Origin: CAYMZZ01 sp046297935
GTDB lineage: Bacteria > Bacteroidota > Bacteroidia > Chitinophagales > Chitinophagaceae
Reading direction: 5' to 3'
Assembly (NCBI GenBank): GCA_046297935.1
Contig: JBKBHA010000003.1
Span: forward strand, 1-64,000
DNA length: 64,000 nt
The notes below the pieces were generated by a model. It was not told the origin of the DNA and searched no databases. It worked only from the letters and a program-made list of their open reading frames with translations. Of the stretch, positions 1 through 8,391 are shown in pieces. The translations under genes and the position numbers were made by a program. Numbering within the stretch: position 1 is the first letter of the stretch; every line of letters begins with the position of its first letter.

Positions 1-116
1 GGGGGGGAATGGAGAGTGGTGAATGGAGAGTGGGGAATGGAGAGTGGGGAATGGAGAGTAGGAAGGGGAATGGAGAGTGGAGGGTGGGAAGGGGAATGGA
101 GAGTGGAGAGTGGGAG
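1..116 (+). repeat. G-rich purine tandem array (GGGAATGGAGAGT type)
   Basis: The stretch is built from degenerate repeats of about 14 bp of the form GGGGAATGGAGAGT, with almost no C on the plus strand. The same family occurs after ligA and after the sulfatase gene. In those places the G-rich strand is the coding strand of the gene that ends at the array. By that rule this copy should follow a plus-strand gene that ends just left of the window. The short open frame across it is low-complexity and is not a gene. Confidence 0.8.
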
Positions 117-118
117 AA

Positions 119-163
119 AAAAAGTGGGCAAACATTCCGTTGCCGGCTGTTTGCCCACTTTTT
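119..163. terminator. Hairpin terminator, probably for a plus-strand gene left of the window
   Basis: A 15-bp perfect stem is visible: AAAAAGTGGGCAAAC at 119-133 pairs with GTTTGCCCACTTTTT at 149-163, with a 15-base loop. The A run and T run make it able to work in both directions. It follows the G-rich array and faces the minus-strand Sus-like operon, so it probably ends a convergent plus-strand transcript from outside the window. Confidence 0.7.
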
Positions 164-180
164 AAGTAACCATTATTGGC

Positions 181-221
181 AAATATTTTAAAAAGGCGCT
201 TTGCGCCTTTTTAAAATATTT
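181..221 (-). terminator. Terminator of the Sus-like operon
   Basis: A perfect 19-bp stem (181-199 with 203-221) has a three-base TTT loop. It has a GGCGC/GCGCC core and AT-rich flanks. It lies 4 bases beyond the stop of the last SusE/F-type gene on the minus strand. The symmetric A/T flanks would let it act on either strand. Confidence 0.85.
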
Positions 222-225
222 ACGT

Positions 226-1998
226 TTAGTCGATACGCATTGTTTGCGTGTATTCGTTCAGAGTGATGGTATAGGTACCTGCAGTTGCAGGAGTTTTGAA
301 ATTATTACCACCATCCCATCCTATGCCACGGTTCACGCCTGTGTCGGTGTTGCCATTGCTACGATCTTCATAGTCAAACGCACCCCAGGCATTTCCCGCC
401 AGAAACTTGATGTCTTTATTTGCCTTCAGGTTGATGGTGATTGTCCATACGCCGAAACCCTGATAGTTCATTTGAGGCGATGTTTCGGGACTCCAATCGT
501 TTACACCGGCCTGATCAATGCCATCACCTACGAGACGCATTTCTGTTGCGGGGCTCATTTCATATTTCACGTTATCAACATTGCGACCATCCCAGATCAC
601 GCGATAACGTCCGGCAGATGCAGGAGCAGCGAAATTGTCGCCATTAACCTGTACAGTGCTACCGCTTCCGGACTGAGTACCATAGCTGCGGGTTTCACCA
701 ACGGTATTGCTTCCGTTGTTCCATTCGTTGTTATCGATCAGTTTCCATTGGTCAGTTGCCAGATCAGTCAGTCCAACAAACAGGTTAGTGGCTGCCAGTC
801 CTGCTCTGTAGTTCGGAAATACATTGGGAGGTGTCCAACCAGCACCGGTGGCGCCGCCAACAAATCCCATTCGTCCTTCACGAATGTCATACTTCATCGT
901 ATTGCGGTCAATAGAAATGCGGTAGTAACCTGCTGAAGAAACAGAGAAATTATCAGGGCTGTTCAATACAAGATTGCCGCCTGTGCCGCCATAGTTTACA
1001 TCCCAGCTTCTTCCCTGTGTAACTTTGAACTGAGCGCCAGCTGGCAGCCAGATATAGATGTAGTACATGTTGTTCAGCAAGCCGGGACGCAGATCACGAA
1101 TCAATTCGGGCGCATTACCGGGCGTCCAATCACTACCCTGTCCGGTTGCTGTCTGGTAGCTGCCTGGCAGGTAGAATCGCAGAATGGAAACGTAGCTTTG
1201 AACGTTTATGCTAACGGTATTGCTATAAGAAGTAGCACCTTGTGCAGTAGTTGCTTTCAATCGATAGTCTACCACTCCTGCGTCACCCATGGTAATGCCC
1301 GCATCGATGGCCGTATTGTTAATCTCCTCCTGGGTCATGTCGCGGCGAAACAGGTTGCTACCCAGATCTATTTCTTTCAGGTTGGCAAATCCTGCACCAC
1401 CCAGATCGTATTGCAGTACGTAGTTAACGTTTCCAGTGTATCCGTTAAAAGAGGGCGACCAACTGAATGTAAGTGCCCTTTGCTGTGCGTTGGCCAGGCT
1501 CAAACTAACAGAACCGGCATCACTTGCAAGCACTGAAGGATCGTTGTAAGGTGTAACGCCGATACGAACAGTATTCGATACGTAGCGCTCGTTGTTATTC
1601 GAATAAGAAGAGAAGACACGAACATCCAGCTCATACGGCTGACCCAGTGTGAATCCGTAATTCAACAAAACCGCGTTCAGTTCTTTACCGGTCAGATCAA
1701 TAGAGTTCACTCCTTCCACGGTGCGCGAATACGCTTTTGTAAAATTGCGGCCAGCCGAATCCAGTTCCAATACAAATTTATAGCTGGCGGGATCGGTCGC
1801 ATAGTTGGGATCGGTCCAGTTAAAACTTACCACAGCATTCAATGAATCGCCGGGCACTGGTGTTACGGCTGTTTTGCTTGCAGAAAGTGTTACTGCATTT
1901 CCTTCTTCATAAAAAGGAAGATCGTCAACCTTCTGACAGGCGCTGAAGCCCATAGCAAGGGCTGCAAACAGCATGATTAGTTTTGATATATGGCGCAT
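226..1998 (-). CDS. SusE/SusF-type outer-membrane starch-binding lipoprotein
   Basis: This looks like a surface lipoprotein that binds starch or malto-oligosaccharides next to the SusCD transporter. The ATG at 1998 gives MRHISKLIML and a lipoprotein signal ending FSAC; a TTG two codons upstream is less likely. The N-terminal half has two SusE-type Ig-like domains (about residues 30-270). The C-terminal half has two or three carbohydrate-binding modules with motifs such as WTPGNAPELI, VGDGI and WSPETSP that resemble tandem SusF modules. At about 590 residues it is longer than the neighbouring SusE, as expected for a SusF-like protein. It is the last gene of the operon, 18 bases after the previous stop and just before a strong terminator. 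The substrate is inferred from the GH13 gene in the same locus. Confidence 0.85.
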   Translation of the reverse strand: MRHISKLIMLFAALAMGFSACQKVDDLPFYEEGNAVTLSASKTAVTPVPGDSLNAVVSFNWTDPNYATDPASYKFVLELDSAGRNFTKAYSRTVEGVNSIDLTGKELNAVLLNYGFTLGQPYELDVRVFSSYSNNNERYVSNTVRIGVTPYNDPSVLASDAGSVSLSLANAQQRALTFSWSPSFNGYTGNVNYVLQYDLGGAGFANLKEIDLGSNLFRRDMTQEEINNTAIDAGITMGDAGVVDYRLKATTAQGATSYSNTVSINVQSYVSILRFYLPGSYQTATGQGSDWTPGNAPELIRDLRPGLLNNMYYIYIWLPAGAQFKVTQGRSWDVNYGGTGGNLVLNSPDNFSVSSAGYYRISIDRNTMKYDIREGRMGFVGGATGAGWTPPNVFPNYRAGLAATNLFVGLTDLATDQWKLIDNNEWNNGSNTVGETRSYGTQSGSGSTVQVNGDNFAAPASAGRYRVIWDGRNVDNVKYEMSPATEMRLVGDGIDQAGVNDWSPETSPQMNYQGFGVWTITINLKANKDIKFLAGNAWGAFDYEDRSNGNTDTGVNRGIGWDGGNNFKTPATAGTYTITLNEYTQTMRID

Positions 1999-2016
1999 GA
2001 TCAATTCGTTTGAAGT

Positions 2017-2850
2017 TTAGAGTTTTGTGACGGTGAATTTTCCACGCTGAAAATCTACCGTGATCTTGTAATTACCGGAGGCTGCAGGAGCCAGCATATC
2101 GCCGCCTTCCGCTTTGAAATCATCGCCGTTTACATTGTTGCCATTATTGGAGCCGATAAATCCGTATTTGGCACTCCAGTTACCGTATACAGGTACAAAC
2201 AGAAACGATCCTCCACCATTAAGATTGATGCTGGGAAGTTCGAAAACTGTTTCGGACAGTTTGTTGAATTTTTGCGAGACCAGTTCCGCATCACCGCCTC
2301 CCATCCAGTTGCCTGGAGTAGCACTTCCGGTAATGTAGAGCGTGCCGGATGCGGGAGGGTTCACTTTAGGAGGAATAGCAAATGGTGTTACAGTATAACG
2401 CAACACGTTTGATGCAAGCGAACCGGCTCCGAGGTTGCCGAGACTTGCCACCACACGGATTTCAATATCGCGGCTTTGACCTGGCGTCAACAACAGTTGG
2501 TTGAGAAGGTAGTCGTTAAACTGTCCCACGGTAAACGCGACCGTCAAATCGCGACTAATCGATACTGATTGTTTGTTGGCACCCGCAAAGTTGTTGCCCG
2601 CTTCATCGATCTCGACTACATAGTTTACGTCCTGTGAGCTTACTCCCGTATTGAAGCTATAATTAGGGTTAGTCCAGTTCAGGCGCATGAGCTCGTTGGC
2701 CGAGTTGGCAAAGCTCAAACTGATTGTGCTTGCCGAGCTGGTCAACTCCGGTGCTGTTCCGCCTTCAAAGAAAACTTTGTTCTCATCTTTTTTGCACGCC
2801 ACCAAACCAAGGCCCAGCAGCAGCGAGAACAGAAAAGAAATCTTTTTCAT
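2017..2850 (-). CDS. SusE-type outer-membrane lipoprotein
   Basis: A 277-residue lipoprotein with signal MKKISFLFSLLLGLGLVAC and lipobox LVAC. Residues about 30-165 form the SusE N-terminal domain, with a WTNPNY motif shared with the longer SusE/F gene beside it. A proline-rich linker (PPKVNPPASG) is followed by one C-terminal carbohydrate-binding module (ITGSATPGNWMGGGD). It is encoded between SusD and the longer SusE/F gene, with short gaps of about 20 bases, so it is almost certainly co-transcribed. Its role would be to hold glycan at the cell surface for the SusCD complex. The family is clear; the exact ligand is inferred. Confidence 0.85.
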   Translation of the reverse strand: MKKISFLFSLLLGLGLVACKKDENKVFFEGGTAPELTSSASTISLSFANSANELMRLNWTNPNYSFNTGVSSQDVNYVVEIDEAGNNFAGANKQSVSISRDLTVAFTVGQFNDYLLNQLLLTPGQSRDIEIRVVASLGNLGAGSLASNVLRYTVTPFAIPPKVNPPASGTLYITGSATPGNWMGGGDAELVSQKFNKLSETVFELPSINLNGGGSFLFVPVYGNWSAKYGFIGSNNGNNVNGDDFKAEGGDMLAPAASGNYKITVDFQRGKFTVTKL

Positions 2851-2870
2851 TTTATATCTTTTAATTGCTT

Positions 2871-4481
2871 TTAATAATCTGCGTTCTGGGTCAGTTTTGG
2901 ATTGGCTGTCAGGTTAGCTGCAGGTATCGGAAAAATATTATAGCGTGCATTAACTGCTGTACCTGAAGCTACGCCACCTTTCCAGGGCCATAGGTAGGCA
3001 CCTGTGGTCAGCAAATCGTAACGGACCAGGTCGGTACGGCGATGACCTTCCCAATACAGTTCACGTCCGCGCTCATCTAACACAAACTGAAGTGTAAGCT
3101 GAGCTGAACTTATATTGCCGGCTGTACTTCCATATGCACGCTGACGAATCAGGTTGATATAGTTGGTAGCAGTACTAATGTCGCCACCACTGCCGCCACG
3201 CAAAACAGCTTCCGCATAAATCAAATACATTTCCGGAAGGCGAAATATCGGAAAGTCGACATCTGAGAATTCACGATTGGCATCAGAAGTAGCACCGCCG
3301 TCGGATCGGATGTTTCTATATTTAGCTACGTGCAAACCGTTGGCAAAATTGGTCACATCACTGATGGCAATTTGTGCAGCACTGGTGCCGAAGGCCGATG
3401 TGGTGAAGAGCGCCCGCTTATCGGTTGCTCCCGAAAGGTCGCTGAAAAGATCAGCCAACCCCTTTGTAGCACGGTAACCGTACCAGCCACCACCCACTCC
3501 AAAATCGTTGTGGTCGTCGCCGGCTGCGGCATGTACAAAAAATGTAGTGTTTCCGTAAGCTTGTGTGCGGCGGCCATCGCAGTTCACCACAAACATAAAT
3601 TCACCGGAAGCCTGATCATTGTCGGCCATAAACAATCTGGCATAGCTGGGTTGAAGCGTGTAACCTGCGTCAATTACTTTTTTGGCGTAAGTGATAGCAT
3701 CGGTATAGCGAGGCGTACCTGTGTAAACGCCTGCATTCAGGTACAAACGAGCCATCAACGCCCAGGCAGCACCCTGATCCACACGTCCATAAATCTGCGA
3801 CCGGGCCGGAGCGAGTTCTGTTTCTACCGCCTGCAGTTCTGATTCAATATAGGTAAAGAGATCTTCGCGGCTAATTTCCTCAGGCAGATTGGTGCCTACC
3901 AGATCGTCTTCAGTAATGAAGGTCGATTTACCAAACAGGTCAATCATTACCCAGTAGTTAAATGCACGCAGGAAACGAGCTTCTGCACGGGATTTACGGA
4001 TATCATCCGCATCTGCACCGGAAATATTACGTTCGGTGAGCTTGGCATCAGTGGATTCGCGCAGATATTCATTGATCAGTGTGATATTGTAAATGGGGCG
4101 GGCATAAATACCACGGAGAAACGGATCAGAGGAGTTCCAGCGGAGGCTGTGAAAATCCTGGATGGTCTGGTCGTTCCATGCGCAAACCGCTTCGTCGGTG
4201 GGCAGTTCCTGACAGTTGAACAACATCCGGATAAAGGCTACCTGCGAACCCTCGTCGAGCCCGCCTGCAATATCAGGTTGACCTGCCGGTCCCTGGTTTC
4301 CTGTTATGGATAGTGTACCGTAAATCTTTGCCAGCACGGCCTTATAACCTTCCGGCGTGGAAAATGTCTTCTCCGGTGTCAGATCATTCTGCGGGAAGAG
4401 GTCGAGCTTCTTGGCGCAGGAGGCCAGGAGCAGGACAGCCAGAAGTCCGCCGAATAGCTGTATGGTCAATTTATTTTTCAT
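2871..4481 (-). CDS. SusD-like glycan-binding outer-membrane lipoprotein
   Basis: A RagB/SusD family protein of 536 residues that acts as the surface lid of the SusC channel. The signal peptide ends in the lipobox LLASC. The N-terminal SusD-like segment starts about LDLFPQNDLTPEKTF. The C-terminal RagB/SusD domain ends with the usual features RGRELYWEGHRRTDLVRY, FPIPAANLTANP and LTQNADY. The SusC gene ends 21 bases upstream, the standard arrangement. Together with the GH13 amylase and SusE/F proteins it forms a starch-type uptake system. Confidence 0.95.
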   Translation of the reverse strand: MKNKLTIQLFGGLLAVLLLASCAKKLDLFPQNDLTPEKTFSTPEGYKAVLAKIYGTLSITGNQGPAGQPDIAGGLDEGSQVAFIRMLFNCQELPTDEAVCAWNDQTIQDFHSLRWNSSDPFLRGIYARPIYNITLINEYLRESTDAKLTERNISGADADDIRKSRAEARFLRAFNYWVMIDLFGKSTFITEDDLVGTNLPEEISREDLFTYIESELQAVETELAPARSQIYGRVDQGAAWALMARLYLNAGVYTGTPRYTDAITYAKKVIDAGYTLQPSYARLFMADNDQASGEFMFVVNCDGRRTQAYGNTTFFVHAAAGDDHNDFGVGGGWYGYRATKGLADLFSDLSGATDKRALFTTSAFGTSAAQIAISDVTNFANGLHVAKYRNIRSDGGATSDANREFSDVDFPIFRLPEMYLIYAEAVLRGGSGGDISTATNYINLIRQRAYGSTAGNISSAQLTLQFVLDERGRELYWEGHRRTDLVRYDLLTTGAYLWPWKGGVASGTAVNARYNIFPIPAANLTANPKLTQNADY

Positions 4482-4502
4482 ATCATCAATCGTTTAATTC
4501 AA

Positions 4503-7500
4503 TTAGAAATCGATGTTCAAACCAAGCGTGAAAATGCGAGGGCGGGGATAAATGTTGTTATCAACACCTGAATCGCTGGCATTCTCGGGATCAAGTCCTT
4601 TGTATTTAGAAATTACAAACACGTTCTGCACGTTGGCCGACACACGCATATTGGTAGTGCTGCCCAGTACCTTTCCGGCGTTAAACCCGATATTGATATT
4701 ATCGAGGCGGAAGAAGGAAGCATTCTCCACATAGTAATCAGACAAATACTGGTTGTTGTTGAACTGTGTAGAGGTATAGTACTCGCGCGAAGCGTTACCG
4801 ATAAAGTTGATCGGATTCTTGATTGCGCGAAGTACGCTTGAGTTTGACAGGTAGTTGTTGTAAATATAGTTGCCGAACAAACCGTGACCGGCGAGGCCAA
4901 GCGACCAGCGATCTACTGTTATCTGGGTATTGATACCGAGTTGGAAATCGGGTGCGGGCTTCTTGTAGAGGTAACGATCGTTATCGTCTACCTTGCCATC
5001 GCGGTTAATGTCTTCATACAAACCTTCAATTGGTCGACCTGTCTGACCATCGTACACCTGCTTGTATACGAAATAAGTGAAGGGTGCATAGCCAACAGCA
5101 AATTTCCCGATATTGTTACCGGTACCGCCGGAAATGCCGCTCACATCAATTCCTTTGAAACCAGGATCCTGTTGTTTCAGCAGGTTGGTGATTTCAGTCT
5201 TGTTGTAGGTAAAGTTGAATCCAAAATTCCAGTTCACTTTCTGAGTACGAATGGGAATGGTGTTAAGCGTAAATTCTACGCCCTTGTTTTCCATATTACC
5301 CACATTGGTCAACAGCGTGATATCGAAGTTTGAACCAGGCGCTACCGGAATCACACTCAACAGGTCCTCTGTTTTTTTCTGATACACTTCCACCGCACCT
5401 GAAATGCGATCGTTGAACAAACTGAAATCAAGACCCAGGTTGATAGTGGTAGTAGTTTCCCACTTGATATTTGCATCGTAAGCAGAAGGACGAAGGAAGA
5501 AATAGTAAGAGTCGCCAAACATGTACTGAGCAGAAATGGTGCTTTGGGAATAACGAGGGAGGTAGGAATAATAAGCAATTCCATCCTGCTGACCTGTTTG
5601 ACCCCAGCTTGCACGCAGTTTCAGATCGGAAATAACTCGCGAGTTGGAAAAGAAATCTTCGCGCAATTTCCAGGCTACTGCAACTCCGGGGAAATAACCC
5701 ACGCGTGTATCGGGCGAGAACTTCGAACTCGCATCACGACGGATGGTGGCGTCGATAATATACTTATTGTCGATCGTAAAGTTGAGTCGGCCCAGATAAG
5801 ACTCCAGCCGGTATTGCGGTTTGTCTGTCAGGAACGTAGGCTCTGAACCCGCAATGGTATCTTTTTTAGCCGGATTGGCCGGATCGGCTATACTGCGGTA
5901 GCTGAATGCCGGATAATTGTAAACGTTGGTAATAAAATCCTGAAAGCTATGAGTTACCAGCGCACTCATCTTTGTTCGCAGGCTCTTGATTTCCTTCTCG
6001 TAAAACAGCGACACATCGGCCAGCCAGTTTTCTTTGCTTTGTTTGTAGAAGGTTCTGCGTCCACCTGTGCGCCAGTTGGTTGCAGAGTTGGAATCGATAT
6101 TGTCGTTGCCGCGACCCCAGCTATTATCCATACCAAGATTGGCCTGAATATGCAGATCGGGGAGGAAATGAAGTTTATAGTCCAGCTGAACGTTACCAAT
6201 TAAGCGACGAACGCGGCTTGTATTGTCGCGCAACATCAAAAGCGCTACCGGATTGCGGGTAGCCAGGTTGATGGCAGTGCCATCAGCCTGCAACCATTCG
6301 TAATAGCCGCCATACTTGCTGCCGTTTACCGGTTGTGTGGGATCAAAGGAAACGGCCGAACCAATGGCCCCGCCATCAGCAAACTGATTTTCTGTCTGGC
6401 TGGCTTTGAGGTTCAGGTTTACAGTGAGGTGATCGTTGAGAAATTTGGGCGACAAATTCACCCCTGCACTATAACGATCAAACTTATCGGTTCTTAAGAT
6501 ACCCTCCTGGCTCAGGTAGCCGACAGAAACACGGTAAGGCATATTTCCTGCTGCACCGCTAACACTGAAGTTGTGAATATTGGTCAGGGCTGTCTGATAA
6601 ATTTCATCCTGCCAGTTGGTATTGGCGGTACCCAGCAGATTTCGATAAGTGTTGTTGCCTGTAGCAATAGCATCTTCTGTAATTACTTTACGAATTTCGT
6701 CGGCTGTCATTACATCTACCTGTTTGCCGATGGCGCTCACCGATACTTGTGAATTGTAATTGAAGCGCGGTTTGCCGCGGGAACCTTTTTTGGAAGTGAT
6801 GATGATTACACCATTTGAGGCGCGGGAACCATACAACGCAGTGGCCGCCGCATCTTTCAGTACGCTCATCGACTCAATATCGTCGGGGTTGATGGTATTG
6901 AGCAGGTTGCCGCTACCGGCAATACCGTTGCTTTCAACAGGCACCCCATCAATCACGATCAGCGGGTCGTTGCTGGCATTGAGTGATGCACCTCCGCGAA
7001 TACGGATACGGCTACCGCCTCCTGCGCTACCACCACCTGATGTGATTTGAAGACCAGCCACTTTGCCCTGCAACAATTGCTCAGACGAAGGGATATTACC
7101 TTTTTGAAAATCTTTTGCCGAAACGGCCGTAACGGCACCAGTGAGGTCGCCGCGTTTCCTGGTACCATACGCAATTACCACCACTTCACTAAGGGCAGCA
7201 TTGTTGACCTGTAAGGAAACATTAATGGATGTTTGGCCTTCAATATTCACTTCCTGGTCAACATAACCAACAGAAGAGAAAACAAGAGTTGTTACACCGG
7301 GACCCACCGTAATTTGATAGGCGCCATTGATATCGGTTTGAGTACCCGTGTTGGTGCCTTTGGCAGCAACAGAAACACCCGCCAGCGGCGTGCCATCTTT
7401 CGGATCCGTAACCTTACCGGTGATTACTCTGTCTTGAGAGAAGGAAACCAGAGATAGGAAAAGCATGGTAATAGACACCAGTGCCCTCTGCATGTTGTTG

Positions 7501-7508
7501 CGCGACAT
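4503..7508 (-). CDS. SusC-like TonB-dependent outer-membrane transporter (no STN domain)
   Basis: A SusC/RagA family porin of about 1,000 residues that imports oligosaccharides with energy from TonB. The start chosen is ATG 7508 (MSRNNMQRAL); the longer frame begins with TTG. A signal peptide is followed by a carboxypeptidase-regulatory-like domain (about 25-110, starting ITGKVTDPKDGTPLAGVSV), the plug (VVVIAYGTRKRGDLTGAV, then the SusC signature around LYGSRASNGVIIITSKKG) and the beta-barrel ending in the aromatic C-terminus TLGLNIDF. It lacks the N-terminal STN signalling domain found in the two other SusC proteins here, and no FecR/sigma pair is linked to it. Control is therefore more likely through the Nudix regulator encoded upstream. 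Confidence 0.95.
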   Translation of the reverse strand: MSRNNMQRALVSITMLFLSLVSFSQDRVITGKVTDPKDGTPLAGVSVAAKGTNTGTQTDINGAYQITVGPGVTTLVFSSVGYVDQEVNIEGQTSINVSLQVNNAALSEVVVIAYGTRKRGDLTGAVTAVSAKDFQKGNIPSSEQLLQGKVAGLQITSGGGSAGGGSRIRIRGGASLNASNDPLIVIDGVPVESNGIAGSGNLLNTINPDDIESMSVLKDAAATALYGSRASNGVIIITSKKGSRGKPRFNYNSQVSVSAIGKQVDVMTADEIRKVITEDAIATGNNTYRNLLGTANTNWQDEIYQTALTNIHNFSVSGAAGNMPYRVSVGYLSQEGILRTDKFDRYSAGVNLSPKFLNDHLTVNLNLKASQTENQFADGGAIGSAVSFDPTQPVNGSKYGGYYEWLQADGTAINLATRNPVALLMLRDNTSRVRRLIGNVQLDYKLHFLPDLHIQANLGMDNSWGRGNDNIDSNSATNWRTGGRRTFYKQSKENWLADVSLFYEKEIKSLRTKMSALVTHSFQDFITNVYNYPAFSYRSIADPANPAKKDTIAGSEPTFLTDKPQYRLESYLGRLNFTIDNKYIIDATIRRDASSKFSPDTRVGYFPGVAVAWKLREDFFSNSRVISDLKLRASWGQTGQQDGIAYYSYLPRYSQSTISAQYMFGDSYYFFLRPSAYDANIKWETTTTINLGLDFSLFNDRISGAVEVYQKKTEDLLSVIPVAPGSNFDITLLTNVGNMENKGVEFTLNTIPIRTQKVNWNFGFNFTYNKTEITNLLKQQDPGFKGIDVSGISGGTGNNIGKFAVGYAPFTYFVYKQVYDGQTGRPIEGLYEDINRDGKVDDNDRYLYKKPAPDFQLGINTQITVDRWSLGLAGHGLFGNYIYNNYLSNSSVLRAIKNPINFIGNASREYYTSTQFNNNQYLSDYYVENASFFRLDNINIGFNAGKVLGSTTNMRVSANVQNVFVISKYKGLDPENASDSGVDNNIYPRPRIFTLGLNIDF

Positions 7509-7551
7509 AAGCAATCGTTAAGTGTTAAGCAATCAGTATTAGTAATACAAC

Positions 7552-7572
7552 AATGTGTATTTAGAACACAAT
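7552..7572. promoter_or_regulatory. Candidate operator upstream of SusC (AATGTGT-N7-ACACAAT)
   Basis: A 21-bp imperfect palindrome: the 7-base arms match in six of seven positions and are separated by 7 bases. A closely similar site lies upstream of the GH13 gene. It overlaps the -7 box of the proposed SusC promoter, a position suited to repression. The Nudix regulator encoded between the two sites is the likely binder; this is inference. Confidence 0.5.
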
Positions 7573-7599
7573 GTTAAGACATTTTTATTTCCGTACAAA
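7569..7599 (-). promoter_or_regulatory. Putative SusC promoter, Bacteroidota type
   Basis: On the minus strand TTTG (7596-7599) is followed after 19 bases by TAACATTG (7569-7576). This matches the Bacteroidota consensus TTTG / TAnnTTTG with one mismatch in the -7 box. The start codon is about 60 bases downstream. Confidence 0.5.
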
Positions 7600-7636
7600 A
7601 TTCATTTTTTCAAAAAAACGGCTATGGCAGGGTGTT

Positions 7637-8380
7637 TCAGGCAACAGCTACCCGGGGACCTCCCAGCTTCTTCCGGGCCGATTTGCGCCGGAACTCGGGC
7701 TTGAGCTTGTAGAGCTTGCCCGGGCGGTGAGGTACATCTTCTTCCATTTCATTGAGGTCGACCAGCCAGTCCTTGATCGCAATTTTCTTTCTGAAATTGC
7801 GGCGGTCAAGGTCTATTTGCAGAATGGCTTCGTACAGTTCCTGGAGTTCGCGCAGGCTGAATTTTTCCGGTAAAAGGTTGAAAATGACAGGATGCTCCAA
7901 CACCTGCTCCCGCAAACGCTGCAGACAGGTATCCAGAATCAATTTGTGGTCAAAAGCCAGACGCTTCAATTGTTTAACGGGCAGCCATTGCAGCTCGTTG
8001 TTCGTTAAACGGAGTTTCTGATGCTTGGCATCGATCAGGGAATAGTACGCGGTGGTAATTACCCGGCCCGAAGGGTGACGGTCTATTGCGCCAAACGTGT
8101 GAACCTGCTCCAGATACACATCGTCCATACCTGTGCGTTCGCGCAAAATCCGGTAAGAGGCGGTGTCGAGATCCTCATCAGGTCTTACCAGGTCGCCCAG
8201 CAGGGAGTAGAGTCCGGAAAATTCTTCTAAGTCGGATTTGATCACCAGCACTTTCAATTCCCGTTCGTGATAACTGAAAATGACACAGTCCACCGAAATA
8301 GCTATATTGAAATATTCCTGGTGACTAATTTTCTCAATTTCCGCGGTCTTCAGGTAAGTTCCTTTATTATGCAGGGCCAT
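7637..8380 (-). CDS. Nudix-domain transcriptional regulator (NrtR/AraR-like)
   Basis: A 247-residue protein with an N-terminal Nudix fold (about residues 20-150: ISVDCVIFSY, LLGDLVRPDEDLDTASYRILRERTG) and a C-terminal winged-helix region (about 160-230: FSLRELQELYEAILQIDLDRRNFRKKI). The Nudix-box region is degenerate: the second half reads ASYRILRERTG, not the catalytic REVxEExG pattern. That suggests a ligand sensor instead of a hydrolase, as in NrtR and Bacteroides AraR. It starts 11 bases after the GH13 stop, so it is co-transcribed with the amylase and lies directly upstream of SusC. It probably represses or activates this Sus-like locus in response to a sugar-derived ligand; the ligand cannot be read from the sequence. 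Confidence 0.8.
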   Translation of the reverse strand: MALHNKGTYLKTAEIEKISHQEYFNIAISVDCVIFSYHERELKVLVIKSDLEEFSGLYSLLGDLVRPDEDLDTASYRILRERTGMDDVYLEQVHTFGAIDRHPSGRVITTAYYSLIDAKHQKLRLTNNELQWLPVKQLKRLAFDHKLILDTCLQRLREQVLEHPVIFNLLPEKFSLRELQELYEAILQIDLDRRNFRKKIAIKDWLVDLNEMEEDVPHRPGKLYKLKPEFRRKSARKKLGGPRVAVA

Positions 8381-8391
8381 TTTCTAAAGTA

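Noticed and set aside
9..191. A 60-residue plus-strand open frame
   Set aside because: It consists of translated purine repeats (GNGEW-like) and runs through a terminator hairpin.
244..936. Long antisense frames inside SusC, SusD, GH3 and GH13 genes (this one is an example)
   Set aside because: They lie wholly inside well-supported genes, lack recognisable domains and have codon patterns that mirror the real frame.
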